Positions 54,282-64,000 are shown, counted from the first letter of the stretch. The stretch is 64,000 nt of DNA from Marinomonas piezotolerans (GCF_003362755.1 NZ_QKRA01000002.1:620001-684000); one strand, 5' to 3'. Program-made: numbers and translations. Notes: generated from the sequence alone by a model not told the origin.

Positions 54282-56700
54282 TACGATTTTCCTGAACTTC
54301 TGAGTCGCGCTCGCCAACCCCTTCCGCGATCGGTGTCGATACAATGCGTTGCGGTGGTACGTGTTCCTTACGGAAGATTTCAAAGATCGCATCCTTCTGT
54401 CCAGGTAGAGCCCGTTCACCGGTTTTAGGATCAATTCTTACTGTCACCAGTGACGAAGGTTTGTCGATATAGCTTTTCGGCGCTTCAGCCAGTGCAGGGC
54501 GCATGTAGTTGATCCACGTAGGAAGCGATGCTGAGCCCCCCCATTCACCGCGACCAAGCGGAGACATGTCGTCAAAGCCAGTCCAGACGGACGTGACAAT
54601 GTCACCGTTATAGCCCGAAAACCAAGCATCTCGGCCATCATTGGTGGTACCGGTTTTGCCTGCGATGTCATCGCGGTTTAGCACGCGTGCGCGGCGTCCT
54701 GTGCCATAGCGAATCACGTCTCGCATAATATCGTAAATGATGTAGCTGACCTCAGGATCTAACACGCGTTGGGCGACAGGTAAGGTTTTGAAACCATTTG
54801 GCGTGTTGAAAAGCCCGACTTGTTGTTCATCTGGACTGCTTTTATCTAGCAGAGTGCAATCATGACAAACCGTTGTTGGGTTGGATTGGAAAATGGTTTC
54901 GCCATTTCGATCTTCAACGCGCTCGATAAGGTAAGGTTGAATGCGGTACCCTCCATTTGAAAACACGCTGTAGCCAGAGGCAATTTGCAAGGGTGACAAG
55001 TTGGCACTGCCGAGTGACAAGGAAAGGTTGTGTGGCAGCTGATCAGGGTCAAACCCAAATCGCTTCAGAAATTCTAATGTGGGTCGCACGCCCATTTCAT
55101 CCAGAAGACGAACCGAGACGACATTTTGTGAACGATAAAGTGCTTGTCGCAGGCGCGTTGGACCATAGAATTTACCGCCATCGTTAGTAGGGCGCCACGC
55201 TTGAGCGAGGTTGCTGTCATGAAAGACAACGGGCGCGTCATTGATCACTGTCGCAGCTGTGTAACCACGGGATAATGCGCTTGAATAGATGAATGGCTTA
55301 AAGTTGGACCCAGGTTGACGTTTCGACTGTGTCACACGGTTAAATTTATTGCTGAAATAGTCGAAGCCGCCAACCAATGATTCGATGGCGCCATCTTTAC
55401 TGTCTAACGAAATGAGTGCGCTCTGTACGGTAGGTGTTTGCGCCAGACGCCAAACGGTTTTGTCGTCGGGGCGGAGCTGAATGATATCGCCTTTGACTAG
55501 AACGTCGCTAACCTTCTCTGGCTTCGCTCCATGGGAATCTTCATTTATGTAGGGGGCGGCCCAACTTATTGCGTCCCAAACCAGCTCAACTTGTTCACCG
55601 TTGGCTAGCCTAACCTCTGCGGTCTGGTCAGTAGTGCTTAGAACCAATGCAGTGGTCCAATCAGGCATACTTGAATGGGATTCAAGCTCAGATTGCTGCT
55701 GATCGACAGGTTGATCGACCAACTCTGGGTTGGTGGCAATGGTGCCGCGATAGCCATGGCGTTCATCGTATGCCAACACACCGTCGTAAACAGCTTTGTT
55801 CGCATCTTTCTGGCGTTGGGAATTAATCGTTGTGTAGACCACTAACCCTTCAGAATACAATGCGTCGCCATAGGTTTCGTATAGTTGGGAGCGTACCATC
55901 TCGGCAACGTAGTTCGCTTCTACATCAGGCGCGACGCCATAATTTTTTGCCGTAACCGGTGTTTCTACAGCGGTTTGATACGCTTCTTTGTCAATCATGC
56001 CGAGAGACAACATGCGCTGTAAGATCCAATTACGGCGAATCAACGCGCGAGAGGGGTTCACAACAGGATTGTAACGGGAGGGGGCTTTGGGGAGACCTGC
56101 GATCATAGCGTATTGCGCCAAATCGAGCTCAGATAAAGGTTTACCATAGTAAACTTGGGCTGCGGCTTCAAAACCATAGGCTCGTTTTCCTAGGTATATC
56201 TTATTCATGTAGAGCTCAAGAATTTCGTGCTTACTAAGCTCTCTTTCCATTTTAAGTGATATGAAAATTTCGGTGAATTTACGTGTGAAAGTCTGCTCAA
56301 AGGATAGAAAATAATTTCGCGCGACCTGCATTGTGATGGTACTACCACCGCCTTGTATTTCGCCTGTTGCGACGAGCTGATAAACCGCTCGCAGCAACCC
56401 CATAATATCGACACCCGGATGATGATAGAAGTTGCTATCTTCCGCTGCGAGTACGGCGTTTTCGAGATCAGTGGGTACGTCTTCGTAACTCAGAGGAGTG
56501 CGGCGTTGCTCTCCGAACTCGCCAATCAGCTGCTCGTCTCGAGTGTATATGCGCAGCGGGATTTTTAGCTCAATTGCCTTCATTTCCTCAACAGTCGGGA
56601 TGCGATCTTTGACGTGATTATAAACGCCATATGTGATCCCGGCGGCGGCGATAACACCCAGAATAAACAGTATTACTAGGATTTTAAAAGTCTTGGCCAT
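54253..56700 (-). CDS. mrcA: penicillin-binding protein 1A
   Basis: This 815-residue bifunctional peptidoglycan synthase has one N-terminal membrane segment. The glycosyltransferase domain has catalytic Glu in AAEDSNFYHH near residue 87 and GGSTITMQVARN. An OB-like insertion follows, then a transpeptidase domain with SNFK near 465, SQN in YRSQNVVS and KTGTT near 682. I start at MAKTFKILVIL (56700) because the longer frame adds 25 residues before the anchor. It is divergent from the pilus-type operon, the arrangement seen in E. coli (mrcA/hof) and Pseudomonas (ponA/pil). The 185 bases between them hold both promoters. Confidence 0.95.
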   Translation of the reverse strand: MAKTFKILVILFILGVIAAAGITYGVYNHVKDRIPTVEEMKAIELKIPLRIYTRDEQLIGEFGEQRRTPLSYEDVPTDLENAVLAAEDSNFYHHPGVDIMGLLRAVYQLVATGEIQGGGSTITMQVARNYFLSFEQTFTRKFTEIFISLKMERELSKHEILELYMNKIYLGKRAYGFEAAAQVYYGKPLSELDLAQYAMIAGLPKAPSRYNPVVNPSRALIRRNWILQRMLSLGMIDKEAYQTAVETPVTAKNYGVAPDVEANYVAEMVRSQLYETYGDALYSEGLVVYTTINSQRQKDANKAVYDGVLAYDERHGYRGTIATNPELVDQPVDQQQSELESHSSMPDWTTALVLSTTDQTAEVRLANGEQVELVWDAISWAAPYINEDSHGAKPEKVSDVLVKGDIIQLRPDDKTVWRLAQTPTVQSALISLDSKDGAIESLVGGFDYFSNKFNRVTQSKRQPGSNFKPFIYSSALSRGYTAATVINDAPVVFHDSNLAQAWRPTNDGGKFYGPTRLRQALYRSQNVVSVRLLDEMGVRPTLEFLKRFGFDPDQLPHNLSLSLGSANLSPLQIASGYSVFSNGGYRIQPYLIERVEDRNGETIFQSNPTTVCHDCTLLDKSSPDEQQVGLFNTPNGFKTLPVAQRVLDPEVSYIIYDIMRDVIRYGTGRRARVLNRDDIAGKTGTTNDGRDAWFSGYNGDIVTSVWTGFDDMSPLGRGEWGGSASLPTWINYMRPALAEAPKSYIDKPSSLVTVRIDPKTGERALPGQKDAIFEIFRKEHVPPQRIVSTPIAEGVGERDSEVQENRTETALENLF

Positions 56701-56885
56701 GATGAGTCGCTGGTTTAATTGGTGTGCGGGCATTATACCTAAGTTGGCATAGCATTGGAGCTTGTTCGAAGACAAAATCGTGGTATCTTTGCCAGAGTCT
56801 TCTGACGTGAGTGTTTAGCGATAGTTCCTAAATGCCACAAAATTTTTATCACAAGGATAGTGATAAGCGACTTCATGGAGGAAGT

Positions 56886-57740
56886 ATGTTCGATATTCTC
56901 ACACGCCCAAAGGTGCTGGTGTGGCGATCTGATGCGTGGCAACTTATTCATTTACAGGACCTGTCTCCGAGCGATACGGATGCTAAGAATGATGTTGCGA
57001 CATTGGTTGGTGCATTAGAAAACCTATCAAAACGGATCGTTAGGCGCTGCCACGGATTGATATTGCCTGATTCCGTTGCTCCCGTTTTAAGTCATCAACT
57101 AGACCCCAAAATGCCCGCTCAATTGTACTCGCTCGCTGTGCATACCTACGCCGAACAGAGCATCGATCTGAGAGCAGATGAGCGTGCATTGAGTTATGCC
57201 GCCAGCCTACTTGAGCCACCTCTATTACATTACTCGGTGCTTCCAATTGATCTATTTAGATCCTTAAAACAGCAAAGTGCACTCCCTATATTTAGCGAAG
57301 GGGTGGTACTTGCGCGAAGCGAAGTCCGTTCTTTGCGTCATGTTGCGCCTTTCGCACTCTTCCAAGCTGATGATCTGGAGCGTGCTGAGTGTCGTCAGGC
57401 AGTTCGTCGTTTATGTTTCGGTTCGCTGGCTATGATTCTTTTGACAGTCGCGGCGCTACAGTGGGTGAAGTGGCAGCCAGCCGCTGATCACCAAGTATTT
57501 CAGTGGCCGTGGTCAAAAATGAACTATCAACATCAGTATGTGAATGCCGCCCTGCGTTACTTGCGCGTGCTACCAGCACGCATTCGACTCGACTCAGCTC
57601 TGATCACGGCAAAACAAGTCAAGGTTGTCGTTACAGGCATAGACTCTGATCTAGATGCCTGGCATCAGCACTGGCCAGAACAGCTTCCTCCTCTAAACCT
57701 TACCCATGTTCCCGTCAAAGACAAGGAGGGGGAACGATGA
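56886..57740 (+). CDS. PilM/PilN-like fusion, condensed pilus-assembly protein
   Basis: This is a 284-residue protein in the position of pilM/hofM. Residues 1-180 resemble a divergent, shortened PilM/HofM without a recognisable actin-type nucleotide site. One membrane segment lies near 190-208, and the remaining 75 residues are periplasmic like the end of PilN/HofN. The ATG at 56886 has GGAGG directly upstream. It overlaps the next gene by 4 bases. Assignment rests mainly on context (mrcA upstream, secretin and aroK downstream); sequence similarity is weak. Confidence 0.6.
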   Translation: MFDILTRPKVLVWRSDAWQLIHLQDLSPSDTDAKNDVATLVGALENLSKRIVRRCHGLILPDSVAPVLSHQLDPKMPAQLYSLAVHTYAEQSIDLRADERALSYAASLLEPPLLHYSVLPIDLFRSLKQQSALPIFSEGVVLARSEVRSLRHVAPFALFQADDLERAECRQAVRRLCFGSLAMILLTVAALQWVKWQPAADHQVFQWPWSKMNYQHQYVNAALRYLRVLPARIRLDSALITAKQVKVVVTGIDSDLDAWHQHWPEQLPPLNLTHVPVKDKEGER

Positions 57741-58441
57741 CATTAAAACTTGCTCAGCTAGTGAAACGCCTGACACTGGCTTATGCCAATTTATTGTTGG
57801 TGTTTCTAGCATTGATCTGCGTAATGATTGTTCATCGCGAATGGCAAGCCTATCAAACAGCGCAGGCGACACTCAGACAATATGCTCATAAAGCGGCAAT
57901 GTTTGATCAGCAGACACAGTTACTGACGCAGTTAGCGCAAGAACTGGACGGCACCCTCCAGTTTTCGGAAGACGATCCCGTGTTAGTGGCGGGACTTCAA
58001 ATCGTTGACTCGATGTCTTTATCAAACTGGCAGTCTCTGTTTACTCGCTTACAACAGAGTTTATGGTTGGAAGTCGAATCGATGCAGTGGCGTCGGGACA
58101 TGGAGCATTCGGGTCATTGGCAAGCGGATATTGTATGGCAACTGAGACGCCCCGCGACGTTGAAACCTGAGCAAAATTGGCTCCCGATTAATGTGTTCAG
58201 TGATGAACAGAGAGGAGGGAGCTTGTTGACTGTTTTAGGTGGTATTCGCCCTGCTGCCTTGGTGCAAGTCGGACAGGTTCAACAGTGGGTGCATGAAGGG
58301 GGCTGGCTGCCAAGCTTGGCTGCGACCGTAGAGCATATTAGCAATAAAGGTCTGACGTTACGTTACCAGTCGGGTCAAGAGGCGACCTTAAAACTCGCGA
58401 ATGATGAGCAAGTGGTATTTACGCTCGGTGAGGAAGATTAA
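57737..58441 (+). CDS. PilO/PilP-like protein
   Basis: This 234-residue protein has one membrane segment at about 17-35, a coiled coil (36-75) and a PilO-like middle. The C-terminal part, with VGQVQQWVHEGGWLPSLAATVEHI and GLTLRYQSG, resembles the beta domain of PilP/HofP that contacts the secretin. It seems to do the work of two genes found separately elsewhere. The secretin gene starts 2 bases after its stop. Confidence 0.6.
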   Translation: MTLKLAQLVKRLTLAYANLLLVFLALICVMIVHREWQAYQTAQATLRQYAHKAAMFDQQTQLLTQLAQELDGTLQFSEDDPVLVAGLQIVDSMSLSNWQSLFTRLQQSLWLEVESMQWRRDMEHSGHWQADIVWQLRRPATLKPEQNWLPINVFSDEQRGGSLLTVLGGIRPAALVQVGQVQQWVHEGGWLPSLAATVEHISNKGLTLRYQSGQEATLKLANDEQVVFTLGEED

Positions 58442-58443
58442 GT

Positions 58444-59613
58444 ATGAGAAAAATATTAATGTTACTCAGCTTAGTCATCTGTCAAGCGACTTGGGCGCTG
58501 GATGTCTTTGTTCGAGACCAACCTATTCGGCAAGTACTGCCGCAGCTCGCCGCGGAATTGGGTAAAAGCGTGTCATTGGATGATGCCATCGAAGCAAATC
58601 TGACACTGTCGATACAAGACGCAAGCTGGGAGCATGTGTTGAGTGCTATAGCAAAGCAAATGAACCTAGAGTTAAGTTGGCAAGATGGGATTGCGATTTT
58701 AACGCCATCGCCTAAGGTTGACCCCTCAATACGAACAGCAAAGTTATCGCACTGCAAGGATGATATCTGGCCGTTAAAGCATGCCAAAGCCAGCAAAGTA
58801 GGAGAGCACATTAAACAGTATTTTCCTGAGATAAAAGTCATTGTGGATGGCCGCACCAATGCATTGATGACACATTATTGTGGTGATGCAAGTGTGTTAG
58901 AGCGTGCGATAGTGTGGTTAGACAGTCCAATGAGGCAGATCGAAATTGCGGCTGAAATCGCACAAGTAAGGGACAGCGTCCAGCAACAACTCGGCGTGAA
59001 TTGGCAAGGTGCGTTATTGGATAATGCTGCTAATGGCGTATTAGGAAGTGTTGAACTGGGGATCGCCAGTGCGCCGGTATCACTCGGTGTGACAGGTAGC
59101 AGCGGAGACCTATCGCTTTCTGCTACTCTGGATTGGCTGGAACGAGAAGGCTCAGCAACCGTCATTGCTCGGCCTAAGATTGTTACCTCAGAAGGTCAGC
59201 CAGCTCGTATAGAGTCGGGTACGGAAATTCCCTATCAAGTCATGAACGACGATACTTTAAGCGTCGAGTTTCGCCAAGCAGGGTTGGTGCTGGAGGTGAC
59301 CCCTGAGGTTAAAGACGAGCAAACACTGTTGCTCAATTTAAAAATACACCAAGATGCAGTGGGTGATATGGTCAATGGCGTTCCCAGTTTAGAAACCAAT
59401 CGAGTGCAGACGCAGGTCGAGGTAAAAGACAGTGACACGTTGGTGTTAGGCGGCATTTTCCGAGAAGAAACGCTGGTGAGCGTGAGTAAGGTTCCGGTAT
59501 TGGGAAATGTTCCAATATTAGGCCAGTTGTTTCGTCGTGAGACGCAAAAGCAAGAAAAGGTGGAATTACTTGTATTTATTACGCCAAAACTGCTAAAAAT
59601 GTCGGTAAACTAG
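58444..59613 (+). CDS. hofQ: short type IV pilus/competence secretin, HofQ-like
   Basis: This 389-residue secretin has a signal peptide ending TWA, an STN/N0-type domain (VFVRDQPIRQVLPQLAAELGKSVSLDD), an N1-like domain (KHAKASKVGEHIKQYFP, VIVDGRTNALM) and a secretin core ending VPVLGNVPILGQLFRRE and ELLVFITPKLL. It lacks the AMIN and extra repeats of a full PilQ of about 700 residues and matches the HofQ/ComE size. It should form an outer-membrane pore for DNA uptake or pili. Confidence 0.88.
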   Translation: MRKILMLLSLVICQATWALDVFVRDQPIRQVLPQLAAELGKSVSLDDAIEANLTLSIQDASWEHVLSAIAKQMNLELSWQDGIAILTPSPKVDPSIRTAKLSHCKDDIWPLKHAKASKVGEHIKQYFPEIKVIVDGRTNALMTHYCGDASVLERAIVWLDSPMRQIEIAAEIAQVRDSVQQQLGVNWQGALLDNAANGVLGSVELGIASAPVSLGVTGSSGDLSLSATLDWLEREGSATVIARPKIVTSEGQPARIESGTEIPYQVMNDDTLSVEFRQAGLVLEVTPEVKDEQTLLLNLKIHQDAVGDMVNGVPSLETNRVQTQVEVKDSDTLVLGGIFREETLVSVSKVPVLGNVPILGQLFRRETQKQEKVELLVFITPKLLKMSVN

Positions 59614-59654
59614 GCAACAGCCAAATACAGTTTAACTTCGAAGTACATATAACA

Positions 59655-60194
59655 ATGATTAATGCCCCCACTATTATACTGGTGGGCCCGATGGGCGCAG
59701 GAAAAACGACCATCGGACGCCTACTGTCCCAACATTTGGGCAGAGAATTCTTCGACTCAGATAGAGTAATTGAAGACAATGCGGGAGCGGACATTCCTTG
59801 GATCTTTGAAAAAGAGGGTGAGGAAGGGTTTCGACGCCGTGAGACTCATGCGTTGCAAAGTATGCTTGAGCAAGACTTGCCGCCCGTTGTGTTAGCGACG
59901 GGAGGCGGTATTGTCATGAAAGAAGAAAACCGTGAGTTACTAAAACACCAAGCACTCGTGGTTTATCTTTCTGCATCGGTCAATCAGCAATTACAACGCA
60001 CATCCAAAAGCAATAATCGACCTTTATTGAAGCAAGGCAACCCGAAAGACACCTTAAAACGTTTGTTCGCGATTCGAGATCCTTTGTATCGTGAAGTGGC
60101 CAGTGTGGTTGTGGAAACAGATGCTCGACACCCTAAAGCGGTTGCTAATAAAGTCTTGGATGCCATCAAAAAGTATTTAAAAACGGAGGCCTAG
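59655..60194 (+). CDS. aroK: shikimate kinase
   Basis: This 179-residue enzyme phosphorylates shikimate in the chorismate pathway. The P-loop is GPMGAGKTT (residues 11-19); shikimate-binding residues lie in FDSDRVIE and GFRRRE, with ATGGGIV after them. The lid Arg region is around NNRPLL. aroB follows after 4 bases. Confidence 0.97.
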   Translation: MINAPTIILVGPMGAGKTTIGRLLSQHLGREFFDSDRVIEDNAGADIPWIFEKEGEEGFRRRETHALQSMLEQDLPPVVLATGGGIVMKEENRELLKHQALVVYLSASVNQQLQRTSKSNNRPLLKQGNPKDTLKRLFAIRDPLYREVASVVVETDARHPKAVANKVLDAIKKYLKTEA

Positions 60195-60198
60195 CCGA

Positions 60199-61302
60199 AT
60201 GCGTACGCTTACGGTAGATCTTGGAGATCGTAGTTACCCTATTTACATTGGTTCGGGAATTCGTCAAAACAAAGCATTGTTTAGTGATGCTATTCGCGGC
60301 AAGCAAGTAATGATTGTGACCAATAGCACGATCGCGCCACTTTATTTAGATGATCTAGTCTCTGTGTTAGGGGACGAATATCAAGTGGATACTTGCATTT
60401 TACCGGATGGTGAACAGTATAAAACGTTGGCAACGTATGAAACGATTTTATCCGCATTACTAGAAGCGAAGCATAATCGTACAACGACCGTGATCGCGTT
60501 GGGTGGCGGTGTGGTTGGTGATATGGCGGGGTTTGCAGCGGCTACGTACCAGCGTGGTGTGCCATTTATCCAAGTTCCGACGACACTTCTATCTCAAGTT
60601 GATTCATCGGTAGGTGGTAAGACCGGGGTCAATCATCCATTGGGTAAAAATATGGTGGGTGCTTTTTATCAACCGCAAGCGGTTGTGATTGATACCGACT
60701 CGCTAAAAACACTACCCGCTCGCGAGCTCTCTGCTGGCATGGCTGAAGTGATCAAATATGGTTTGATATGTGATGCTTCGTTTTTTGCGTGGTTAGAGGA
60801 TAACATTGGCCCTCTCATGTCCCTTGAAGAAGAGGCGATAACGCACGCTATTTATGAGTCTTGTTTGGCCAAGGCGAAAGTCGTTGCGCAAGATGAGAAA
60901 GAGGGTGGCATTCGCGCTATTTTAAATCTTGGGCATACCTTTGGTCATGCGATCGAGACTGAAATGGGATATGGTCAGTGGTTGCACGGTGAGGCGGTTG
61001 CAGCCGGAACCGTTCTAGCCGTAGACTTGTCTTGGCGCTTAGGTAATGTCAGTGAGCAAGATGTAGCGCGCAGTGTTACTCTGCTTCAAAAAGCGAATTT
61101 ACCGATCTTGCCACCACAAGGCATGTCGCGTGAGGCATTTATCGAACGGATGTTACTCGACAAAAAAGTACTAGACGGAAGCTTGCGCTTAGTTTTGCTA
61201 AAAGCACTTGGAGATGCCTATGTGACGTCTGACTTTTCGATTGATGATTTCAACGCTTGTCTGGATGATGCCATTGAAGCAGCCAGTGCGAGTGCTCCCT
61301 AA
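60199..61302 (+). CDS. aroB: 3-dehydroquinate synthase
   Basis: This 367-residue NAD- and zinc-dependent enzyme performs the second step of the shikimate pathway. Conserved blocks are [40 protein letters not shown] and [12 protein letters not shown], the last containing a zinc His. It lies between aroK and damX, the usual order in gammaproteobacteria. Confidence 0.97.
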   Translation: MRTLTVDLGDRSYPIYIGSGIRQNKALFSDAIRGKQVMIVTNSTIAPLYLDDLVSVLGDEYQVDTCILPDGEQYKTLATYETILSALLEAKHNRTTTVIALGGGVVGDMAGFAAATYQRGVPFIQVPTTLLSQVDSSVGGKTGVNHPLGKNMVGAFYQPQAVVIDTDSLKTLPARELSAGMAEVIKYGLICDASFFAWLEDNIGPLMSLEEEAITHAIYESCLAKAKVVAQDEKEGGIRAILNLGHTFGHAIETEMGYGQWLHGEAVAAGTVLAVDLSWRLGNVSEQDVARSVTLLQKANLPILPPQGMSREAFIERMLLDKKVLDGSLRLVLLKALGDAYVTSDFSIDDFNACLDDAIEAASASAP

Positions 61303-61327
61303 TTAAACGGAATACTTGAGGATAAGC

Positions 61328-62887
61328 ATGGCGGAGCCAAACTTTCAGTTCGATCTGGAGGAAGCCTTAGATCAGCAACCAAAAGTGATGCTGAGGAATC
61401 CATTTGGCTCGAACGATACTCAAGTGTTTTTTGCGAGTGAAGAACGCAACCAACAGCTCGGTATGTTAGAGCACCTCAGCCGCTACTCCAATTTAATTTC
61501 TGTGATATTGGGCGATAGCGGCAGTGGTAAAACGCGTTTTCTGCAAGAATTCATACGCCTTCAATCTGATAGCGCTGTCATCGCACACGTTAACGCGACG
61601 ATGCTAATGACAGCAGGCCAATTACTTCAGGCTATTTATAAGGCTTACGCAGACGTATTAGATAGTACGGGCGGCGATTCATCATTTGGCCCGCTATTAA
61701 AGTTTGCGCATGAAACGGAAGCCAAAGGTCAGAAAGCGATTGTTCTGGTGGACAATGCCCATGAACTGAATACTGATGCGGTAACTATGTTGATGGATAT
61801 GATGTCCTTAGCGACGGAGTCGCAGGAGGTGCCTCATGTTGCTTTGTTTACCGAAACCTCTCCAGCACGTAATTTAGATACTTATCAGCGTACTCGCTAC
61901 GACCAGCTTAGCCATGAGTTACGGTTAGCTCCATTCACGTTAGAACAAACACAAGCGTATTTACTGCACCGAGTGCGAGCGATTGGGGGGGGGATTAATT
62001 TGCCCTTTACAGATCGCCAAGTTAAGAAAATTTACCAACAGTCGCAAGGTATGCCGGGGCGTATCAATAGCGTTGCGATGAGTATGATGACAGGTCAACC
62101 TGATAGTGGGGCGGCGGGACAAAAATCAGGCTTCTTTAAAGGTGGTCTATCATTTGGGTTCCCAGTTGTTCATATGGCGCTAATGTCCATTATTATGCTG
62201 GGGATATTAATCGCCGTACTGTTTAGTGGCCCAGAGGATGAAGTGCCGAATCGACCAAGTAACGCTGCCATTGCGCCGATTAGCAAAGCGCCAAGACAGG
62301 CCAGTTCTGAAACGATTGCCCGTATCGAAGCGATGCAACGTCAAATAGGGCAAGAATCTCCGGTGTCTCTTCCGCCGATTCCAACCGGCGCACTGCCAGA
62401 GAACAATACAACAGAACAATCCTCTGCTTCTGCTCCCATTGTGGAGTCGGCACCGATACGAACAACCACACCAGAGTTAAGTTCTCCGCAAAATAATACT
62501 GTTCCTCAAGCCGAATCACCTAGGCTGCAGACGGAGCCTGTTGAGCCGGAGCCAGAACCAATCATTGAAGTGGCGACCAAAGATCGTTTCGATAAAACCA
62601 ATGAGTGGCTGGAGCGAAACCCTAATCGATACACATTGCAGCTGTTGGGAACATACAACAAAAGTACCGTGCAGGAATTTATCCGTGACCAAGGCAGCTT
62701 AGAGGCGTTTAGTTATTTCCAGACGATACATAATGATCGCGATTGGTATGTGGTTGTCTACGGTGAATATCGTAACCGCAGTGAAGCCATTGCCGCAGTA
62801 GAAAGCTTGCCAAGTGATCTACGCGGACTCAACCCATGGGCACGGAGTGTTCGTGGTATCCAGCAAGATATCAGGAAGGCTAATTAA
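61328..62887 (+). CDS. damX: DamX-like protein: AAA ATPase domain and SPOR domain
   Basis: This 519-residue protein has an N-terminal AAA/ExeA-like ATPase domain (Walker A GDSGSGKTR near residue 62, Walker B IVLVDNAHEL), a membrane segment near 280-300, a Pro/Glu/Ser-rich periplasmic linker and a C-terminal SPOR domain (about 433-511) that binds denuded glycan at the septum. DamX acts in cell division. I start at the ATG 61328, with GAGG 6 bases upstream. Confidence 0.92.
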   Translation: MAEPNFQFDLEEALDQQPKVMLRNPFGSNDTQVFFASEERNQQLGMLEHLSRYSNLISVILGDSGSGKTRFLQEFIRLQSDSAVIAHVNATMLMTAGQLLQAIYKAYADVLDSTGGDSSFGPLLKFAHETEAKGQKAIVLVDNAHELNTDAVTMLMDMMSLATESQEVPHVALFTETSPARNLDTYQRTRYDQLSHELRLAPFTLEQTQAYLLHRVRAIGGGINLPFTDRQVKKIYQQSQGMPGRINSVAMSMMTGQPDSGAAGQKSGFFKGGLSFGFPVVHMALMSIIMLGILIAVLFSGPEDEVPNRPSNAAIAPISKAPRQASSETIARIEAMQRQIGQESPVSLPPIPTGALPENNTTEQSSASAPIVESAPIRTTTPELSSPQNNTVPQAESPRLQTEPVEPEPEPIIEVATKDRFDKTNEWLERNPNRYTLQLLGTYNKSTVQEFIRDQGSLEAFSYFQTIHNDRDWYVVVYGEYRNRSEAIAAVESLPSDLRGLNPWARSVRGIQQDIRKAN

Positions 62888-63298
62888 TCAGGGCCTTGGT
62901 CTCGTCGAAAGCGTATATTTTTTGCTCGTTTGCATAATTCCTGCATTTTATTCGGGGGATTTTGATAAAAAAACTAAAAAAAAAGCAAAAAAAACTATAA
63001 CCACCTGATTTTCAATGCATGTCAGTGGATTTTTCTGTTGGCACAATAGCGAACCATAGAAAACACTGAAATGTTATGAGAACTGTTCTTGTTTAGCGTT
63101 TGAAACGCCTGATTTTCCTCAATTTTCCCCTCACCAAATTTGAGCGCTTAAGTCTCCCAGAGTAGTATGACTCACCGTTTGAATGGTTAGGTGTGTCTAT
63201 AACAAACATTTCGCAAGCACTTCAGATGCTTGTCCACCTAGCTGAATATGAAGTAAATCGAGTAGAGTTTTCTACGTTTTAACTGTGGGAGTTGGTGT
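62888..63298 (+). promoter_or_regulatory. 411-base non-coding region before gltB
   Basis: No gene is seen. It holds an A-rich tract (62966-62996), a short palindrome GCGTTT-G-AAACGC near 63098, an imperfect repeat CTCAATTTT/AAATTTGAG further on and a hairpin CAAGCA/TGCTTG at 63214-63232. A long gltB leader or distal promoter with regulatory sites is likely. I could not match it to a known riboswitch. Confidence 0.45.
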
Positions 63299-64000
63299 AT
63301 GAATGCAGGCCTTTATCGTCCTGGCGAGTTCAAAGACAACTGTGGGTTTGGCCTAATTGCTCACATGGAAGGTACGACTAGTCACGACCTTCTTAAGACC
63401 GCAATCGAATCTTTAACATCTATGACACACCGCGGCGGTATTGCTGCCGACGGTAAAACAGGTGATGGCTGTGGTCTTTTAATTCAAAAGCCTGACACCT
63501 TCTTACGCGAAGAAGCCAAAGCACTGTTCGATCACGTGTTCTCTGACCTTTATGGCGTTGGTATGGTCTTTTTAGATCAGGATGAAGCTCTCGCTTCAGA
63601 ACAACGTGATGCACTGACCAAACACTTGGAAACAGAAGGGCTTAATGTCGTAGGTTGGCGCGAAGTGCCAACTGACGCTTCTTGCTTGGGTACCATTGCT
63701 TTGGACTGTTTGCCTCGTATTGAGCAGGTATTCGTTGACAGTAACCGTTTAGATGCGCGCACTTTTGCGACGCGTTTGTTTGTTGCTCGTCGTCGTACTG
63801 AGATTGAGCTTGAGCAGTTTGAAAACTTCTACATCTGTTCACTATCAGACAAGGTATTGGCATACAAAGGTTTGATGATGCCTGTTGATTTGCCTACCTT
63901 CTACAAAGATCTAGGCAACGAGAAGCTGAAAACAGCGATTTGTGTATTCCACCAACGCTTCTCGACTAACACCGAGCCTAAATGGCCCCTTGCACAACCA
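63299..64000 (+). CDS. gltB: glutamate synthase large subunit (5' part, 234 codons)
   Basis: The alpha subunit of NADPH-dependent glutamate synthase makes two glutamates from glutamine and 2-oxoglutarate. The visible part is the start of the N-terminal glutamine amidotransferase domain: [14 protein letters not shown] with the nucleophile Cys15, which becomes the N-terminus after removal of 14 residues. [20 protein letters not shown] and [19 protein letters not shown] follow. GGGAG lies just upstream of the ATG. The gene continues past the window. Confidence 0.97.
   Translation, partial: MNAGLYRPGEFKDNCGFGLIAHMEGTTSHDLLKTAIESLTSMTHRGGIAADGKTGDGCGLLIQKPDTFLREEAKALFDHVFSDLYGVGMVFLDQDEALASEQRDALTKHLETEGLNVVGWREVPTDASCLGTIALDCLPRIEQVFVDSNRLDARTFATRLFVARRRTEIELEQFENFYICSLSDKVLAYKGLMMPVDLPTFYKDLGNEKLKTAICVFHQRFSTNTEPKWPLAQP

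Noticed and set aside
62966..62996. A-rich tract as a repeat or insertion scar
   Set aside because: No flanking duplication or inverted ends; more simply a promoter-proximal A-tract.
62814..63008. 64-codon frame overlapping the damX end
   Set aside because: It lies mostly in another frame of damX and in the A-rich tract that gives a poly-Lys tail; no ribosome site.
63036..63052. TGGCAC in the gltB upstream region as a sigma-54 promoter
   Set aside because: The distance to the next GC does not fit the fixed -24/-12 spacing.

Overview
The window looks like a piece of core chromosome from a marine gammaproteobacterium, most likely an Oceanospirillales member close to Marinomonas. This is inferred from gene content: a choline-kinase-like homoserine kinase, TRAP transporters, many c-di-GMP proteins, and the block mrcA / hof-pil genes / aroK-aroB-damX / gltB, which is conserved in gammaproteobacteria. 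I saw no insertion sequence, prophage, CRISPR array, rRNA or tRNA. The window cuts polA at its left end and gltB at its right end.

Region 1 to 9.3 kb: polA (minus, partial), a membrane diguanylate cyclase, then a plus-strand run of thrB, a DUF1007 protein, a LysE-type exporter and a MarC protein. A zinc operon follows: a NicO-type metal transporter, zur, znuC and znuB. A perfect 19-bp Zur-like palindrome lies inside its promoter, and three of the four proteins carry His-rich segments. No znuA is present.

Region 9.3 to 15.2 kb: a complete bufferin locus (bufABCD, a copper-binding RiPP system), a divergent DUF547 gene, a Lys/Ala-rich protein, an ECF sigma factor with a 65-residue zinc-type anti-sigma, a Sco-like protein and a gamma carbonic anhydrase. 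The bufA, DUF547 and sigma genes share a promoter of the form GTAAYAA-N15-CGTC with identical spacing. That makes the locus a probable small ECF regulon.

Region 15.3 to 23.2 kb: prlC-yheV, a DUF3750 lipoprotein, then a LysR regulator divergent from a fused TRAP permease and a sulfatase that has no export signal. The TRAP solute receptor is missing; a 66-codon reading frame that begins like a signal peptide sits in its place.

Region 23.2 to 41.7 kb: rich in c-di-GMP and phosphorelay genes. It has a GGDEF-EAL protein; a hybrid kinase with a periplasmic SBP_bac_3 domain overlapping a REC-GGDEF-EAL response regulator; and, after an interlude (ACT protein, MFS, MAPEG, ahpC/ahpF), a three-gene module of periplasmic binding protein, TorS-like hybrid kinase and HD-GYP response regulator.

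Region 41.9 to 49.2 kb: a 5-oxoproline catabolic operon with LysR, a YcsI-type hydro-lyase, TRAP dctPQM and pxpABC. Region 49.3 to 54.2 kb: two small membrane proteins, an HlyD/ATPase/ABC-2 exporter and a glycerophosphodiesterase. Region 54.2 to 64 kb: mrcA, divergent from a condensed pilus/competence operon (pilM/N-like, pilO/P-like, hofQ-like secretin), then aroK-aroB-damX and gltB after a 411-bp leader.
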